Part shown: piece after piece, positions 6,465-7,666 of the stretch
How the letters are laid out: every line of letters starts with the position of its first letter
How positions within the stretch are numbered: position 1 is the stretch's first letter
Assembly: GCA_039815505.1 (NCBI GenBank)
Contig: JBCBZE010000161.1
Coordinates: forward strand, 1 to 7,666
From: CANLWN01 sp039815505
GTDB lineage: Bacteria; Bacteroidota; Bacteroidia; Flavobacteriales; Flavobacteriaceae
Length of the DNA: 7,666 nt
Reading direction: 5' to 3'
Notes under the pieces: generated by a model
The model's input: only the letters and a program-made list of their open reading frames with translations
The model's database searches: none
Told to the model about the DNA's origin: nothing
Translations under genes and position numbers: made by a program

Positions 6465-6478
6465 TTAATCTAGATTAA
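6465..6478. promoter_or_regulatory. Perfect 14-bp palindrome with FNR-box geometry, candidate operator
   Basis: The sequence TTAATCTAGATTAA is fully symmetric. It has the spacing of Crp/Fnr boxes (TTGAT-N4-ATCAA), differing by one base in each half (TTAAT-N4-ATTAA). It lies 16 bp after the stop of the Crp/Fnr-type gene and 63 bp before the FMN reductase start. A TAATTTG at 6487-6493 is one base short of the -7 box; if used, the palindrome would fall near -34 to -21. Binding by the neighbouring regulator is inferred, not shown. Confidence 0.45.
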
Positions 6479-6541
6479 TGCACAAGTAATTTGACTTCAG
6501 GATATTTATATTTTTTTAGTATTCAAAAGTTACATCCAAAT

Positions 6542-7072
6542 ATGAAGAAAGTCTTAGCTATCGGTGCAAGCAACAGTTCAAAATCCATAAACAAGGTATT
6601 CGCCACTTACGTCGCAAAACGGATAAAGGATGTTTCGGTGGTCACAGCGGATTGGGAAGACTTGGTACTGCCCTTATACAGTCCGGATATAGAGGCCTTG
6701 GAAGGTATTCCTGAAAATGCGCAAAATTTTAGAACCCTTGTACGATCGGTTGACGCCATTGTTCTATCCTTGGCCGAATATAATGGAATGCCCACCGCCG
6801 CTTTTAAAAATTTATGGGATTGGACCTCGAGGATAGACATGAAATTCTGGTCTAACAGCCCCATGTTTTTAATGGCTGTATCTCCCGGTGGACGCGGTGG
6901 CGCAAATGTACTGAGACTAACCAAGGATTTAATGCCGCATTTTGCCGGGAACGTTATTACGGATTTCTCTTTACCTTTTTTTTACGAAAACTACCAACAC
7001 GGAAACCTTGTGAATGAAAAATTAAACGCAGAGTTGACCGAAAAAATTCAGCTATTCCAAAAATCAATTTAA
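6542..7072 (+). CDS. NAD(P)H-dependent FMN reductase / flavodoxin-like quinone or chromate reductase
   Basis: A 176-residue cytoplasmic flavoprotein of the NADPH_dep_FMN_red type (Pfam PF03358), which uses FMN and NAD(P)H to reduce flavins, quinones, azo dyes or chromate. The flavodoxin fold begins MKKVLAIGASNSSKSINK, whose loop 8-17 holds the FMN phosphate. The isoalloxazine loop is LAEYNGMPTAAFKNLWDW (77-94), equivalent to the PEYNGSxPxxLKNAIDW signature. SPGGRGGANVLR (114-125) forms the third flavin contact. Length fits the family (about 175-190). The ATG at 6542 is chosen because the first strand starts there; an upstream in-frame TTG at 6491 would add 17 residues unlike the family. The membrane protein gene follows after 11 nt, so the two probably share a message. 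The real substrate cannot be told from sequence. Confidence 0.93.
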   Translation: MKKVLAIGASNSSKSINKVFATYVAKRIKDVSVVTADWEDLVLPLYSPDIEALEGIPENAQNFRTLVRSVDAIVLSLAEYNGMPTAAFKNLWDWTSRIDMKFWSNSPMFLMAVSPGGRGGANVLRLTKDLMPHFAGNVITDFSLPFFYENYQHGNLVNEKLNAELTEKIQLFQKSI

Positions 7073-7083
7073 TAATTCCTCTT

Positions 7084-7524
7084 ATGAAAAACCTAGCAAC
7101 TTTATTCAAAATCTCATCAGTGTTATGGATCATATGGGGATTGGTACATATCCTAGCGGGCGTGCTAACAATGAACTTCATATTGTCTGGTGATATTCCT
7201 TCTTCGATTGCCGGTATTGCAGATGCCGTAGATCCCGCTACCTTACAAATGGATTATCCGGATGCGGCCGGTGCTATTATTGGCCAACATGGTTTTAACT
7301 TGTTTTGGATCGGTTTGGTAACATTGCTATCTGCTTTTTTTATTTGGAAGGGAAATAAGAACGCTATTTTTCTTGCTGCGATCACCGGTGGGTTGGCAGA
7401 TTTGGGATACTTCCTTTTTATGGACTTGGGCGGTTATGTAAACTTTGTTCCCGGAACAGTGATGACCATAGTTTCGGGGTCCGCAATATTGCTAAGCTTT
7501 TATGCCTATTTTAAAGGTAAATGA
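7084..7524 (+). CDS. Four-helix integral membrane protein of unknown function
   Basis: A 146-residue protein with four predicted membrane helices, judged by eye: about 9-30 (ISSVLWIIWGLVHILAGVL), 70-88 (FNLFWIGLVTLLSAFFIW), 93-113 (AIFLAAITGGLADLGYFLF) and 118-141 (GYVNFVPGTVMTIVSGSAIL). A 40-residue loop after helix 1 (about 31-69) carries several acidic residues (D37, D47, D50, D57, D60) and would lie on one face of the membrane. Notable polar residues in or near helices are H22, H69, D106 and D114. The first lysines suggest the N-terminus is inside the cell. I recall similar hypothetical proteins in Flavobacteriaceae but no assigned function. The gene starts 11 nt after the FMN reductase stop, so a joint role in membrane-linked redox or stress response is possible. 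Its last 33 bp overlap an opposing open frame from the right edge. Confidence 0.86.
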   Translation: MKNLATLFKISSVLWIIWGLVHILAGVLTMNFILSGDIPSSIAGIADAVDPATLQMDYPDAAGAIIGQHGFNLFWIGLVTLLSAFFIWKGNKNAIFLAAITGGLADLGYFLFMDLGGYVNFVPGTVMTIVSGSAILLSFYAYFKGK

Positions 7525-7666
7525 TAAGGTTTGGAAGCCAGACACATGTGTTCTAAACAAATTGCTTTCCAGACCTATGTATGGACTCACGTTAATTTCT
7601 CCGGATAAGAGGGCGGGGAAAAAGGGAACCTCCCCCTTTATTTCGATAAAATTTGTTGAAATGTTG
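7492..7666 (-). CDS. Possible C-terminus of a beta-strand-rich protein (runs off the right edge)
   Basis: On the minus strand a frame is open from the right edge through 57 codons to a TAG at 7494-7492. The peptide looks protein-like rather than random, with alternating hydrophobic residues: INVSPYIGLESNLF around 24-37 and ending GFQTLSFTFKIGIKA. Such strands recall the end of an outer-membrane beta barrel, but I do not recognise the family. It would explain why the 142 bp after the membrane protein gene hold no other gene. Against it: it overlaps that gene by 33 bp tail to tail, and a 57-codon open frame can occur by chance. The start is outside the window. Confidence 0.45.
   Translation of the reverse strand, partial: NISTNFIEIKGEVPFFPALLSGEINVSPYIGLESNLFRTHVSGFQTLSFTFKIGIKA
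7527..7576. repeat. Long imperfect inverted repeat just after the membrane-protein gene
   Basis: AGGTTTGGAAGC at 7527-7538 pairs with GCTTTCCAGACCT at 7564-7576, with one G-U pair and one bulged base, around a 25-base loop containing the perfect palindrome ACACATGTGT (7542-7551). It starts 2 bp after the plus-strand stop codon. No T-run follows on the plus strand, so it is not a standard terminator. It could protect or process the 3' end, or be incidental to coding sequence if the opposing open frame is real. Confidence 0.45.

Noticed and set aside
6491..6541. TTG start extending the FMN reductase by 17 residues
   Set aside because: The flavodoxin fold starts at the ATG at 6542, and the extension covers likely promoter sequence.
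7619..7644. AAAGGG/CCCTTT hairpin as a possible bidirectional terminator
   Set aside because: The 6-bp stem has a 7-base loop and only a broken T-run on the plus strand, and it would fall inside the minus-strand open frame. It is plausible only if that frame is not a gene.

Overview
The window looks like an ordinary stretch of chromosome from a Bacteroidota bacterium, most likely a marine-type member of the Flavobacteriaceae. The basis is AT-rich DNA, start codons without Shine-Dalgarno sequences, one exact match to the Bacteroidota -7 box (TAnnTTTG), and protein variants that I associate with that family (short Crp/Fnr regulator, RibD, LOG-family protein, GNAT protein). This placement is inferred from memory of such genomes, not from a search. 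I see no phage, insertion sequence, CRISPR, tRNA or rRNA.

Left part (1-1783, minus strand): ribD, then a HAD-type phosphatase overlapping it by 8 bp, then after 1 bp the start of an EamA/DMT-type membrane transporter that runs off the left edge. RibD carries out the second and third steps of riboflavin synthesis. The next step needs a phosphatase, which is often unassigned and usually comes from the HAD superfamily, so this tight cassette could be a flavin module. A -7 promoter box lies upstream of ribD.

Middle part (1884-5876, plus strand): a GNAT acetyltransferase, prmC (release-factor glutamine methyltransferase) 4 nt later, then a LOG-family nucleoside-monophosphate hydrolase and ligA (NAD+-dependent DNA ligase), the last two joined by a TAATG stop/start overlap. 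A hairpin with a T-run behind ligA is a plausible terminator.

Right part (5978-7524, plus strand): a short Crp/Fnr-family regulator lacking the usual N-terminal helix, an NAD(P)H-dependent FMN reductase and a four-helix membrane protein of unknown function. Between regulator and reductase lies a perfect 14-bp palindrome, TTAATCTAGATTAA, with FNR-box spacing. It is a good candidate operator and ties the three genes into a possible redox-responsive unit. At the right edge an open frame on the minus strand (7666 down to 7492) looks like the C-terminus of a beta-strand-rich protein converging on, and overlapping, the membrane protein gene.

Most genes are housekeeping. Nothing here is clearly a new system; the items most worth a second look are the ribD-HAD-EamA cassette and the truncated regulator with its adjacent palindrome.
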